Notes: a model not told the origin generated them from the letters alone. Positions 18,380-27,836 are shown, counted from the stretch's first letter. The stretch: 64,000 nucleotides of DNA from Blautia argi (GCF_003287895.1 NZ_CP030280.1:999501-1063500), one strand, 5' to 3'. Program-made: numbers and translations.

Positions 18380-18805
18380 ATGTGTAACCAAATGAAGAAG
18401 GAAGTACAGGAAGCGATTCGCGCAGGAGAGCAGGCGCTTCAAAGCTTGAACGGAGCAGGAGAAAAGCTGGGGAGTGCAGAAAAATGGGGGATTTTTGATA
18501 TGTTTGCAGGCGGATTTTTCAGCAGCTATATCAAGCATGCTCAGATAAAAGAGGCAGAATCCTTGCTGGAGCAGGCAAAACAAGAACTGCAGGTATTTCA
18601 AAGAGAGCTAAGCGATGTGGGAGAAGCCCTGCATTTACAGATTGAAATCGGAGATTTTCTTACTTTTGCGGATTTCTTTCTGGACGGTTTTGTGACAGAT
18701 TATCTGGTACAGAGTAAGATTAGAGATGCCAGAGAAGATATTGAGGTGGGCATTTTGCATGTGAGAACTATCTTGGAAGAATTGTATAGAAAATTGGAGG
18801 TGTAA
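18380..18805 (+). CDS. Uncharacterised helical protein under the Mn riboswitch
   Basis: 141 residues, start ATG 18380 with an excellent aaggagg site. It is mostly helical with no signal peptide. Two glycine/phenylalanine-rich segments (GIFDMFAGGFFSSYIKHAQI at ~47-66 and FADFFLDGFVTDYLVQSKI at ~97-115) look like two copies of the same helix-turn unit: both read F-x-D-x-F-x-x-x-x-x-x-x-Y followed by a polar helix. This suggests an internal duplication. No family was recognised. It is followed 3 bases later by the YccF-family gene and both lie behind the manganese riboswitch, so a role in metal or membrane homeostasis is inferred. Confidence 0.7.
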   Translation: MCNQMKKEVQEAIRAGEQALQSLNGAGEKLGSAEKWGIFDMFAGGFFSSYIKHAQIKEAESLLEQAKQELQVFQRELSDVGEALHLQIEIGDFLTFADFFLDGFVTDYLVQSKIRDAREDIEVGILHVRTILEELYRKLEV

Positions 18806-18808
18806 GAT

Positions 18809-19168
18809 ATGGGTTGTCTGGGAAATTTTCTGTGGTTTTTGTTCGGAGGAGCAGTCAGCGGATTAAGCTGGGCATTTATGGGGTGTCTGTGGTGCATAAC
18901 CATTGTGGGGATTCCTGTGGGTATGCAGTGTTTTAAATTTGCGTCCCTTAGTTTTTTCCCTTTTGGGAAGGACGTGCAGTATGGGGGAGGCGCAGGTTCC
19001 TTTCTTTTGAATATCATCTGGCTTCTGATTACCGGTCTGCCTATGGCATTGGAACATCTGCTGTTGGGAGTGGGGCTGTGTATGACTATTGTGGGAATCC
19101 CTTTCGGTTTGCAGCAGTTTAAGCTTGCTAAGTTGGCGTTGCTGCCGTTTGGAGCGGAGGTGTGTTAA
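18809..19168 (+). CDS. YccF family inner-membrane protein
   Basis: 119 residues with two repeated halves, each giving a membrane hairpin and the YccF signature: CLWCITIVGIPVGMQCFKFASL-like near 30-50 and CMTIVGIPFGLQQFKLAKLALLPFG near the end. FPFGKDV and LPFGAEV close the halves. The YccF (DUF307) family is widespread but of unknown function. It starts 3 bases after the preceding gene with site ggaggtg, so the two are one operon under the manganese riboswitch. A role in Mn2+ export or tolerance is possible by association only. Confidence 0.85.
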   Translation: MGCLGNFLWFLFGGAVSGLSWAFMGCLWCITIVGIPVGMQCFKFASLSFFPFGKDVQYGGGAGSFLLNIIWLLITGLPMALEHLLLGVGLCMTIVGIPFGLQQFKLAKLALLPFGAEVC

Positions 19169-19234
19169 GGTGAAGCTGTTTCAAAAACACGAAAACTGTG
19201 TTATACTTTTGCCGTAAAACGAGGAGGACACAGC

Positions 19235-20188
19235 ATGAAGTATTATTTCGCCCCCATGGAGGGCATTACAGGATATATTTACCGGAGCGTACATCACGAA
19301 TTCTTTCCGGGCATGGAAAAATATTTTACCCCTTTTCTTTCTCCGGGGCCAAAGAAGGCGCTGACGGACCGGGAGATTCGAGATATTTTGCCTGAGCACA
19401 ACCGGGGAATGACCGTGGTTCCCCAGATTCTCACCAACCGGTCAGAGGACTTTACCCGCACAGCTCATGTGCTGAAGGATTATGGTTATCAGGAAGTAAA
19501 TCTGAATCTGGGCTGTCCTTCCGGCACAGTAACGGCAAAGAAAAAGGGCGCGGGATTTTTGGAATACACAGAGGAGCTGAATGTTTTTCTGGACGGGATT
19601 TTTCAGAATTCCTGTATGGAAATTTCCGTAAAAACCAGAATCGGGAAAGAAGACCCCGAGGAATTTGAACAGCTTTTAAAGATTTATAATCAGTATCCCA
19701 TAAAAGAACTGATTATCCACCCAAGAGTGCAGACAGATTATTACCGGAATACGCCTAACCGGGAGGTGTTTGCAGAGGCAGTAGAGAACAGCAAAAATCC
19801 GGTGTGTTATAATGGAGATTTATTCAGTCTTTCAGACTGCCGGACATTTGCACAGGAGTTTCCCAAGGTGGATACCTGTATGCTGGGCAGGGGGCTTTTG
19901 GTCAACCCGGCGCTGGTAAGGGAGCTGCAGACAGGAGAAGCGCTTGAAAAGCAGGAACTTCGCAGGTTTCACGATGCCTTGTGCCAGGCATACGGGGAAG
20001 TCATGAGCGGCGACCGGAATGTGCTGTTTAAGATGAAGGAGCTTTGGTTTTATATGGGGAATCTGTTTGAGGATAACAAAAAGCAGATGAAAAAAATAAA
20101 AAAGGCGCAGCGGCTTTCAGATTACAGGGACGCAGTCGACGAGCTTTTTGCAAAGTGTGAATTTAACGCTCAGGGAAGTTTTCAATAA
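19235..20188 (+). CDS. tRNA-dihydrouridine synthase family protein
   Basis: 317 residues. It is an FMN-dependent TIM-barrel enzyme that reduces uridine in the tRNA D-loop. Family motifs are APMEGITGYIYR at the N-terminus, VNLNLGCPSGTVTAKKKGAGFL with the catalytic cysteine, SVKTRIG with the FMN-contacting lysine, IIHPRVQTDYY, CYNGDLF, and MLGRGLLVNPAL. The length is typical. The group is the shorter Clostridia-type Dus rather than DusB (nifR3). It is a single gene 66 bases after the YccF operon, with its own weak site gaggaggacac, and is followed by a hairpin before murE. Confidence 0.93.
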   Translation: MKYYFAPMEGITGYIYRSVHHEFFPGMEKYFTPFLSPGPKKALTDREIRDILPEHNRGMTVVPQILTNRSEDFTRTAHVLKDYGYQEVNLNLGCPSGTVTAKKKGAGFLEYTEELNVFLDGIFQNSCMEISVKTRIGKEDPEEFEQLLKIYNQYPIKELIIHPRVQTDYYRNTPNREVFAEAVENSKNPVCYNGDLFSLSDCRTFAQEFPKVDTCMLGRGLLVNPALVRELQTGEALEKQELRRFHDALCQAYGEVMSGDRNVLFKMKELWFYMGNLFEDNKKQMKKIKKAQRLSDYRDAVDELFAKCEFNAQGSFQ

Positions 20189-20208
20189 GACGGGAAAAAT
20201 ATGACTTG

Positions 20209-20241
20209 AACCAGGCGAAGGACTTGCCCCTTTGCCTGGTT
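20209..20241 (+). terminator. Hairpin after the dihydrouridine synthase gene
   Basis: AACCAGGC (20209-20216) and GCCTGGTT (20234-20241) pair, with AAGG/CCTT inside. It is followed by tttatgg rather than a full T-run, so it is a moderate terminator. Confidence 0.55.
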
Positions 20242-20299
20242 TTATGGTATTCTAAATAGTAAGACCTAAAATTACCCGACAGAATCGAAAGGGGAATGA

Positions 20300-21775
20300 A
20301 TGATGAAAAAATTGACAGATTTACTGGAGCATGTGGAGTATAAATGCCTCCAGGGTACCACAGATAAAGAAATTACCGGCGTGGTCTACGATTCCAGAAA
20401 AGCAGAGCCGGGGTGTCTGTTTTTATGTATCAAGGGTGCAGTTTCTGACGGACACAGCTATGCAGCTTCTGTTGCAGAGAAAGGCGCCGCAGTGCTGGTA
20501 GTTCAGGATCCGGTAGACGTACCAAAAGAGGTAACCGTGCTGCAGGTAAAAGACAGCCGTTACGCCATGGCATGTATTGCGGCAGCCTGGTTTGACTATC
20601 CGGCAAAGAAGCTGAAAACCATAGGAATTACAGGGACAAAGGGAAAGACGACTACCACTTACCTTGTGAAATCCATTCTGGAAAATGCAGGACACAAAAC
20701 AGGACTTATTGGAACTATTGAAACCATTATCGGAGATATCAGGATTCCATCTGCCAATACCACACCGGAATCCTATCTGGTGCAGGAATATTTTGCAAAA
20801 ATGGCAGAAGCGGGCTGCGACAGTGTAGTTATGGAGGTTTCTTCTCAGGGTCTGATGCTCCACCGCACCGCAGGCTTTGTCTTTGATATTGGTATTTTTA
20901 CAAACATTGAGCCAGACCATATCGGTCCCAATGAGCATAAGGATTTTGCAGACTATCTGCACTGCAAATCTCTTTTGTTTAAACAGTGCAAAGTGGGCAT
21001 TTTTAATGGCGATGACCCCCATGTAGAGGAAGTTTTAGAGGGACATACCTGTGAGGTGGAAACCTTCGGCTTTTCCCAAAATGCAGATTTGCGGGCAGAA
21101 AACACCAGACTGGTGACAGGAAAGGGAACCCTTGGCATTGCCTATGACTTAAAAGGGCTTCTGGACTTCCCCGTGGAAATTGATTTGCCGGGTAAATTCA
21201 GCGTATACAATTCTCTGACTGCCATTGCGGTATGCCGTCACTTTGGTGTTTCAAAAGAAGATATTCAGAAGGCGCTGAAGGCTGCAAAGGTAAAAGGCAG
21301 AATTGAAATGGTAAAGGTATCAGAGGATTTCACCCTGATGATTGACTACGCGCACAATGCCATGAGCCTGGAAAGTCTTCTGGTGACTTTAAAGGAATAC
21401 AAACCAAACCGTCTGGTATGTCTTTTTGGCTGCGGCGGAAACCGTTCAAAATTACGCAGATACGAAATGGGAGAGGTTTCCGGCAAGCTGGCAGATTTAA
21501 CCATTATTACCTCAGACAATCCAAGGGACGAAGAGCCTCAGGAAATCATCAATGATATCAAAGTGGGTATTGGTAAAACAGAAGGACAGTATGTGGAAAT
21601 CATTGACCGCAAGGAAGCCATTGCTTATGCCATTCATCACGGACAGCCGGGGGACATTGTGGTTCTGGCAGGAAAGGGGCATGAGGACTATCAGGAAATC
21701 AAAGGGAAGAAATATCCCATGGACGAGCGTGTATTGATTCAGGAAATTCTGGAAGAAGATAAAAAGAATTCATGA
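20300..21775 (+). CDS. murE: UDP-MurNAc-tripeptide synthetase, meso-DAP type
   Basis: 491 residues (or 490 from the second ATG). This Mur ligase adds the third stem-peptide residue to UDP-MurNAc-L-Ala-D-Glu in the cytoplasm. The ATP loop is GITGTKGKTTTTYLVK, the substrate motif is ANTTPES, and EVSSQGL and FTNIEPDHIG follow. The C-terminal domain carries FGCGGNRSKLRR and SDNPRDEEP. DNPR is the known signature for meso-diaminopimelate specificity, so the wall should be A1-gamma type. The stop overlaps the priA start (ATGA), opening a long operon. It lies away from the dcw cluster, which lacks murE. Confidence 0.96.
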   Translation: MMKKLTDLLEHVEYKCLQGTTDKEITGVVYDSRKAEPGCLFLCIKGAVSDGHSYAASVAEKGAAVLVVQDPVDVPKEVTVLQVKDSRYAMACIAAAWFDYPAKKLKTIGITGTKGKTTTTYLVKSILENAGHKTGLIGTIETIIGDIRIPSANTTPESYLVQEYFAKMAEAGCDSVVMEVSSQGLMLHRTAGFVFDIGIFTNIEPDHIGPNEHKDFADYLHCKSLLFKQCKVGIFNGDDPHVEEVLEGHTCEVETFGFSQNADLRAENTRLVTGKGTLGIAYDLKGLLDFPVEIDLPGKFSVYNSLTAIAVCRHFGVSKEDIQKALKAAKVKGRIEMVKVSEDFTLMIDYAHNAMSLESLLVTLKEYKPNRLVCLFGCGGNRSKLRRYEMGEVSGKLADLTIITSDNPRDEEPQEIINDIKVGIGKTEGQYVEIIDRKEAIAYAIHHGQPGDIVVLAGKGHEDYQEIKGKKYPMDERVLIQEILEEDKKNS

Positions 21776-24003
21776 GCAGAGTTTATGCAGATGTTATTGT
21801 AGATATTTCACAGGAAAAACTGGATAAAACCTTTCAGTATGAAGTGCCGGAGGCTTTGCAGAAGCAGGCAGAGATTGGCAAACAGGTGCGGATTTCTTTT
21901 GGAAACGGGAAGCGGGAACTAACTGGATATATTGTAGGGCTTTCCGGGGAGGCAAAAATTGCTCCGGAGAGAATTAAGCCCATTCTGAAAGTGGAGGAAA
22001 AGGGCATGGAAATTGAATCCCGTCTGATTTCCCTTGCCGCCTGGATTGCCAGAGAATATGGTTCCACCATGAACCAGGCGTTAAAGACTGTCCTTCCCGT
22101 AAAAGCGAAGGAAAGGACAAAGGAGAAACGGTATCTCTGTCTGCGGGAAAAAGAAGAAACCTGTGCAGAGCTTTTAGAGGAATACAAAAGAAAGCATTAT
22201 AAGGCAAAGGAACGGCTTTTGCAGGCGCTGCTGGAAAACGAAACACTGGAATACAGCGATGTTACGGGAAGATTGAAAATCACGGCTTCGGTTATCCGCA
22301 GCTTCCGGGAACAGGGGTTGGTACAGGTGATAAGGGAGCGGGATTATCGAAATCCGGTTGCCAAAAGAGGAGAAGTTCAGGAGGTGTCGCCTTTAAAACT
22401 GACGCCTTTGCAGGAACAGGTCTGTGAGGAGATTTTTCAGGAATGGGAAACTCCAAATCCCCGCCCCTGTCTGATTAAAGGAGTGACAGGAAGTGGGAAA
22501 ACAGAGGTTTATATGAAGCTGATTTCCCATGTGTTAGAGCAGGGGCAGCAGGTGATTGTACTGATTCCGGAAATTGCATTGACCTACCAGAACGTATCCC
22601 GGTTTTATCGGCGTTTTGGAAACTGTGTGGCTCTTATTAATTCCCGTCTTTCCAAAGGAGAGCGCTTTGACCAGCTGGAACAGGCAAAAAAGGGAGAGGT
22701 TTCCATTGTCATCGGTCCCCGTTCCGCATTATTTACCCCTTTTCCCAACCTGGGACTGATTCTCATAGACGAGGAACATGAAGATTCTTATAAAAGCGAA
22801 AAGACGCCCTGTTATCATGCCAGAGAAACGGCAATCTGCCGGGGAGAAATGGAAGGCGCCAGGGTGGTGCTTGGCTCCGCTTCTCCCAGTGTGGAAAGCT
22901 ATTATAAGGGGAAAACAGGGGAATACAGACTGTTGTATCTGGAAGAGAGATATGGAGCAAGTCAGCTTCCTGAGGTTTCTGTGGTGGATTTAAAGGAAGA
23001 GTTAAAAACAGGCAATCGTTCGGTCTTCAGCAGTCTGCTCACAGAGAAAATCCGGGAACGGCTGATGAAAAAAGAGCAGGTGATGCTGTTTTTAAACAGG
23101 AGAGGTTATACCGGGTTTGTGAGTTGCCGCTCCTGCGGTCATGTGATGAAATGCCCCCACTGTGATGTTTCCTTAACCTCCCACAGAAACGGGAAGCTCA
23201 TCTGCCACTATTGCGGCTATGAAACCCGTGACGTAAAGCGTTGTCCCATATGCGGCTCGCCCTATATCGGCGGGTTTAAGGCAGGGACACAGCAGATAGA
23301 AGCTTTGGTGCAGAAAAGTTTTCCGGGCGCAAGAGTGCTTCGCATGGACGCGGATACCACAAAAAGAAAGGACGACCATGAGCGGATTCTGGCTGCTTTT
23401 GCAAAGGGAGAGGCAGATATTTTAATCGGGACCCAGATGATTGTAAAGGGACACGATTTTCCAAATGTCACCTTAGTGGGGGTTTTGGCAGCGGATTTGT
23501 CCCTGTGCAGCGAGGATTACCGGGCAGCGGAAAAGACCTTTCAGCTTCTTTTGCAGGCAGTGGGAAGAGCCGGGAGAGGAAATCGGCCGGGGGAGGCTGT
23601 GATTCAGACCTATCACCCGGAGCATTACAGCATTCAGGCGGCAAAGAGCCAGAATTATGAAGAATTTTATGAAAAGGAAATTCAGTACCGCATGCTTATG
23701 GAATATCCCCCGGCAGCGGCTATGGCTGCCATAAGAGGGGCATGTGAAAACGAGGAACTGTTAAAAGAGGCCATGTCCTATTGCAGGAAATATCTGGAAC
23801 GGATTTATCCGAAGGAAGACTTGATTCTCATCGGCCCTGCCCCGGAAACTGTGGCAAAGGTACAGGATTCCTATAAAATGGTGCTTTATATGCGTCATAA
23901 AAGCCGACCGGCTTTAGTCAGGTTAAAAGACGCTCTGGAGCGGTATATTGCGGTAAATAAAGGCTTTCAGAGCATTTATATACAATTTGATTTTAATGTT
24001 TAA
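21772..24003 (+). CDS. priA: Primosomal protein N' (replication restart helicase)
   Basis: 743 residues. PriA recognises stalled forks and reloads the replicative helicase. The N-terminal 3'BD-like domain (VIVDISQEKLDKTFQYEVP) precedes a superfamily 2 helicase with KGVTGSGKTEVYM (Walker A), LIDEEHEDSYKSE (DEEH box) and LGSASPS. The zinc region has the eight cysteines CRSCGHVMKCPHC...CHYCGY...CPICGSP. Later motifs are GTQMIVKGHDFPNVTLVGVL and QAVGRAGRG. It overlaps murE by four bases and is followed 21 bases later by def, a common Firmicute arrangement (priA-def-fmt-rsmB). Confidence 0.97.
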   Translation: MSRVYADVIVDISQEKLDKTFQYEVPEALQKQAEIGKQVRISFGNGKRELTGYIVGLSGEAKIAPERIKPILKVEEKGMEIESRLISLAAWIAREYGSTMNQALKTVLPVKAKERTKEKRYLCLREKEETCAELLEEYKRKHYKAKERLLQALLENETLEYSDVTGRLKITASVIRSFREQGLVQVIRERDYRNPVAKRGEVQEVSPLKLTPLQEQVCEEIFQEWETPNPRPCLIKGVTGSGKTEVYMKLISHVLEQGQQVIVLIPEIALTYQNVSRFYRRFGNCVALINSRLSKGERFDQLEQAKKGEVSIVIGPRSALFTPFPNLGLILIDEEHEDSYKSEKTPCYHARETAICRGEMEGARVVLGSASPSVESYYKGKTGEYRLLYLEERYGASQLPEVSVVDLKEELKTGNRSVFSSLLTEKIRERLMKKEQVMLFLNRRGYTGFVSCRSCGHVMKCPHCDVSLTSHRNGKLICHYCGYETRDVKRCPICGSPYIGGFKAGTQQIEALVQKSFPGARVLRMDADTTKRKDDHERILAAFAKGEADILIGTQMIVKGHDFPNVTLVGVLAADLSLCSEDYRAAEKTFQLLLQAVGRAGRGNRPGEAVIQTYHPEHYSIQAAKSQNYEEFYEKEIQYRMLMEYPPAAAMAAIRGACENEELLKEAMSYCRKYLERIYPKEDLILIGPAPETVAKVQDSYKMVLYMRHKSRPALVRLKDALERYIAVNKGFQSIYIQFDFNV

Positions 24004-24024
24004 GAAATTCAAAGGAGAACAGAA

Positions 24025-24504
24025 ATGGCAATCAGAAAAATCAGAACACAAGGCGACAGTATTTTAACAAAAGAATGCAGAAAAGTAGACAAAATGACAC
24101 CGAAAATCAGGGAACTTATTGACGATATGTTTGATACCATGTACGAGGCTTACGGTGTGGGTCTGGCAGCGCCCCAGGTAGGAATTCTAAAGCAGATTGT
24201 AGTCATTGATACCACAGGGGAAGACCCCCTTGTGCTGATTAATCCGGAAATCCTGGAAACTTCAGGTTCCCAGACAGGAGATGAGGGCTGTTTAAGCGTT
24301 CCGGGAATGTCCGGCACTGTGACACGCCCTAATGTAGTAAAGGTAAAAGCCCTGGACGAAAACATGGAGGAATATATTCTGGAAGGGGAGGAACTTCTGG
24401 CAAGAGCCATCTGCCATGAAACAGACCACCTTCACGGAAGACTGTATACAGAACTGGTAGAGGGCGAGCTTCGCCGCACAAGTTATGAGGAGGACGACGA
24501 ATGA
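24025..24504 (+). CDS. def: Peptide deformylase
   Basis: 159 residues. It removes the N-formyl group from nascent proteins using a bound divalent metal. All three motifs are present: GVGLAAPQVG, EGCLSVPG with the metal-binding cysteine, and CHETDHLHGRLY with the HExxH histidines and glutamate. Length and motifs fit a type 1 enzyme, without the insertion of Gram-positive type 2 forms. It overlaps fmt by four bases, so the paired formylation/deformylation enzymes are translationally coupled. Confidence 0.97.
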   Translation: MAIRKIRTQGDSILTKECRKVDKMTPKIRELIDDMFDTMYEAYGVGLAAPQVGILKQIVVIDTTGEDPLVLINPEILETSGSQTGDEGCLSVPGMSGTVTRPNVVKVKALDENMEEYILEGEELLARAICHETDHLHGRLYTELVEGELRRTSYEEDDE

Positions 24505-25433
24505 GAGTAGTTTTCATGGGAACTCCGGATTTTGCAGTGGGAACTCTGGAGGAAATCGTAAAAGCCGGACACGAGGTAGTCGGCGTGGTGACACAGCCGG
24601 ATAAGCCAAAGGGCAGAGGCAAAACCCTGATGCCTACACCGGTAAAAGAGGCAGCATTAAAATATGAGATTCCCGTTTTTCAGCCAAAAAAGGTGCGGGA
24701 AGCAGAGTTTGTGGAAACCTTAAAAGAACTTGCGCCGGAAGTTATTGTAGTAGCTGCTTTTGGGCAGATTATCACAAAGGAAATCCTGGAAATGCCAAAA
24801 TACGGCTGCATCAATGTCCATGCCTCCCTTTTGCCTGCCTACAGAGGGGCAGCGCCCATTCAGTGGGCGGTTATCAATGGAGATAAGGAATCCGGCGTAA
24901 CCATTATGCAGATGGACGAGGGATTGGATACCGGAGATATGATTGAAAAAGTAGTGGTTCCCCTTGAAAAAGACGAAACAGGCGGCAGTCTTTTTGACAA
25001 ATTAAGCATGGCAGGAGCAAAGCTCTGTGTAGAGGTTTTACAGAAGCTGGAGGACGGCACTGCAGTGAGAGAAAAACAGCCCAAGGAGAGCACTACTCCC
25101 TATGCATCTATGATTGACAAGAAAATGGGAAATATTGACTGGACAAAGTCTGCAAAGGAAATCGAACAGTTAATCCGTGGTCTGAATCCATGGCCCAGTG
25201 CTTACACAAAGCTGCAGGGAAAAACGCTGAAAATCTGGAGCGCCCAGGTAAGAGGGGAAACTTCCGAGAAACAGCCGGGGCAGCTTGTGAAAGTGGAAAA
25301 GGACGCCCTTCTTGTACAGACTGGAAACGGTATTCTGGCTGTAAAGGAGCTGCAGCTTGAGGGTAGAAAGCGTATGGATACCTCTTCCTTTTTGCGGGGC
25401 TTTGAGGTTTTGGAAGACGAGGTTTTAGGATAA
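24501..25433 (+). CDS. fmt: Methionyl-tRNA formyltransferase
   Basis: 310 residues. It formylates initiator Met-tRNA with 10-formyl-tetrahydrofolate. The N-terminal Rossmann domain begins VVFMGTPDFAVGTLEEI. The catalytic segment has INVHASLLPAYRGAAPIQWAVINGD and the later MDEGLDTGDM. The C-terminal OB-fold tRNA-binding domain starts near residue 205 (RGLNPWPSAYTKL). The length is standard. It overlaps def by four bases and ends three bases before rsmB. Confidence 0.97.
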   Translation: MRVVFMGTPDFAVGTLEEIVKAGHEVVGVVTQPDKPKGRGKTLMPTPVKEAALKYEIPVFQPKKVREAEFVETLKELAPEVIVVAAFGQIITKEILEMPKYGCINVHASLLPAYRGAAPIQWAVINGDKESGVTIMQMDEGLDTGDMIEKVVVPLEKDETGGSLFDKLSMAGAKLCVEVLQKLEDGTAVREKQPKESTTPYASMIDKKMGNIDWTKSAKEIEQLIRGLNPWPSAYTKLQGKTLKIWSAQVRGETSEKQPGQLVKVEKDALLVQTGNGILAVKELQLEGRKRMDTSSFLRGFEVLEDEVLG

Positions 25434-25436
25434 AAT

Positions 25437-26801
25437 ATGGTAAATAAAGTAAACTTAAGAGAACTGATTCTGGGAATTCTCCTGGAAATCAGTAAAGGGG
25501 ACAGACACAGCCATCTGGTTATCCGCAGTACCCTGGAAAAGTACCAGTATCTGGAAAAGCAGGAGCGGGCTTTTATTACCAGAGTTTGCGAGGGAACACT
25601 GGAATATCGTCTGCGTCTGGACTATATTTTAAATCAGTATTCCACAGTTCCCACGGGAAAGATGAAGCCGGTTATCCGGGAATTGCTACGAAGCAGCGTG
25701 TACCAGATGCTGTACATGGACAGCGTACCGGACAGCGCGGTGTGCAACGAGGCAGTGAAGCTGGCAAGAAAGAAAGGCTTCTATAATCTCACCGGATTTG
25801 TAAACGGTGTGTTGAGAAAGGTTGCCAGAGAATACGGCAGTATCCGTTTTCCGCAAAAGAGCCAGCCCGTGGAATATCTGTCTGTGATGTATTCCATGCC
25901 GGTGTGGCTGGTGGAGCGGTTTCTGGCAGAATACGGTTTTGAGAAAACAGAGAAAATGCTGGAAGCTTTTTTAGAGGAAAGTCCCACTACCATTCGGATT
26001 CGGGAGCATCTGGTGGAGAAGCAGGCTGTACTGGAAAGCCTGGAAAAGCAAAAAGTAACCGTGGAGAAGGCGCCCTATGTAGAGAATGCCTATTATCTGA
26101 AAAATTACGACTATCTTCCGGCTCTGGAGGCCTTCCGCATGGGAAGCATTCAGGTACAGGACGTCAGTTCTATGCTGGTGGCAGAGGTGGCAGACCCCAG
26201 AGAAGGGGATTATGTCATAGACCTGTGTGCAGCGCCCGGGGGAAAGAGTTTATGTATTGCAGATAAATTAAAAGGAACCGGACGGGTAGACGCCAGAGAT
26301 ATCAGCAGGACGAAGACGGATTTGATTCGGGAAAATGCCATTCGCCAGAATTTTCTCAATGTGGTGGTGACAGAAAAGGACGCTACAGAGCTGGATTATG
26401 AGGCTTTGGAAAAGGCAGATATTCTGCTGGCAGACGTGCCCTGCTCCGGGCTGGGCGTGATTGGACGAAAGACGGATATTAAGTACAACATCAGTCAGGC
26501 AGGAATTCAGGAACTGGCAGCTTTGCAGCGGAAAATTCTGGAGCAGGCATCTACCTATGTGAAGCCGGGAGGCACTCTGATTTACAGCACCTGTACCATT
26601 ACAAAAGAAGAGAATCTGGACAATGTACAGTGGTTTATTGAAAATTATCCCTATGAACTGGAGAGTCTGGACCCTTATCTTTGTGAGGAATTGCGAGGAG
26701 AAACGACGAAAAAAGGATATCTGCAGCTTCTTCCGGGAGTACACCGCTGCGACGGTTTCTTTCTTGCCAGATTAAAGAGGAAAACAGAATGGAACAGATA
26801 G
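25437..26801 (+). CDS. rsmB: 16S rRNA m5C967 methyltransferase
   Basis: 454 residues. It has an N-terminal NusB-like helical domain (~1-140, including RAFITRVCEGTLEYRLRLDYIL), then an RsmB/NOP2 Rossmann methyltransferase. Visible motifs are the SAM loop DLCAAPGGKSL, the catalytic ADVPCSGLGVIGRK and STCTITKEEN, which together hold the two cysteines of m5C enzymes, and the final RCDGFFLARLKR. It overlaps rlmN by 13 bases, so the two rRNA methyltransferases are probably translated together. Confidence 0.95.
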   Translation: MVNKVNLRELILGILLEISKGDRHSHLVIRSTLEKYQYLEKQERAFITRVCEGTLEYRLRLDYILNQYSTVPTGKMKPVIRELLRSSVYQMLYMDSVPDSAVCNEAVKLARKKGFYNLTGFVNGVLRKVAREYGSIRFPQKSQPVEYLSVMYSMPVWLVERFLAEYGFEKTEKMLEAFLEESPTTIRIREHLVEKQAVLESLEKQKVTVEKAPYVENAYYLKNYDYLPALEAFRMGSIQVQDVSSMLVAEVADPREGDYVIDLCAAPGGKSLCIADKLKGTGRVDARDISRTKTDLIRENAIRQNFLNVVVTEKDATELDYEALEKADILLADVPCSGLGVIGRKTDIKYNISQAGIQELAALQRKILEQASTYVKPGGTLIYSTCTITKEENLDNVQWFIENYPYELESLDPYLCEELRGETTKKGYLQLLPGVHRCDGFFLARLKRKTEWNR

Positions 26802-27835
26802 AAATTAAATCACAAAATTTAAAGGAACTGAAGGAAACCGTAGCAGTCCTTGGAGAAAAGCCCTTCCGGGCAAAACAGCTCTACGAATGGCTGCATCAGA
26901 AGCTGGCAGTGAGCTTTGACGAAATGACAAACCTATCCAAAGCTTTCCGGGAAAAGCTGAAAGAAACGTGTGTGCTGACCGCACTGGAGCCTTTGGAGGT
27001 ACAGACTTCAAAGCTGGATGGCACCCAGAAATATCTCTTTGCCCTGTCTGACGGCAATGTGGTGGAAAGCGTATTAATGAAATATAAACACGGAAACAGC
27101 GTGTGTATTTCTTCTCAGGTGGGCTGTAAAATGGGCTGCAGATTCTGCGCCTCCACCATTGGCGGCTGGACCAGGAATCTGCTGCCTTCGGAAATGCTGG
27201 ATCAGATTTACCGGATACAGCAGCTTTCCGGGGAGCGGGTTTCCAATGTAGTGGTTATGGGAACCGGGGAACCTTTGGATAATTATGACAATCTTTTGAA
27301 ATTTATCCGTATGCTGTCTGATGAAAACGGGCTGCACATCAGCCAGAGAAATATTACGGTGTCCACCTGCGGCATTGTTCCCCGTATGTATGATCTGGCA
27401 GAGGAAAATCTCCAGATTACCCTTGCCATTTCTCTCCATGCCTCCAATCAGGAAAAGAGGGCAGAGCTGATGCCCATTGCCAACAAGTATTCTATTACCG
27501 AGGTGCTGGACGCCTGCAGAAATTATTTTGAGAAAACAGGAAGAAGACTTACCTTTGAGTACAGTCTGGTAGGGGGGAAAAACGATTCCCAGGAGGACGC
27601 AAAAGAACTTGCAGAGCTGATTCGGGGACTGAACTGTCATGTAAATCTCATTCCCGTAAATCCCATAAAGGAGCGGGATTTTGTACAGTCCGAGAAAAAA
27701 GTTATAGAGAATTTTCAAAATAAACTTGAAAAATACCAAATAAATGTTACTATTAGAAGGGAAATGGGCAGAGATATTGACGGTGCCTGTGGACAACTAA
27801 GGAAAAGTTATATCGATAAGAAAGAGGACTCGTAA
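26789..27835 (+). CDS. rlmN: Dual-specificity 23S rRNA/tRNA m2A methyltransferase
   Basis: 348 residues. It is a radical-SAM enzyme that methylates A2503 of 23S rRNA and A37 of some tRNAs. The cluster-binding motif is CKMGCRFCAST. Other conserved parts are FRAKQLYEWLHQK at the N-terminus, VVVMGTGEPLDNYDNLL, NITVSTCGIVP, AISLHASN, FEYSLVGGKND, HVNLIPVNP and the C-terminal cysteine in GACGQLR needed for the methyl-Cys intermediate. It starts inside rsmB and is followed one base later by the PP2C gene. Confidence 0.96.
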   Translation: MEQIEIKSQNLKELKETVAVLGEKPFRAKQLYEWLHQKLAVSFDEMTNLSKAFREKLKETCVLTALEPLEVQTSKLDGTQKYLFALSDGNVVESVLMKYKHGNSVCISSQVGCKMGCRFCASTIGGWTRNLLPSEMLDQIYRIQQLSGERVSNVVVMGTGEPLDNYDNLLKFIRMLSDENGLHISQRNITVSTCGIVPRMYDLAEENLQITLAISLHASNQEKRAELMPIANKYSITEVLDACRNYFEKTGRRLTFEYSLVGGKNDSQEDAKELAELIRGLNCHVNLIPVNPIKERDFVQSEKKVIENFQNKLEKYQINVTIRREMGRDIDGACGQLRKSYIDKKEDS

Positions 27836-27836
27836 G

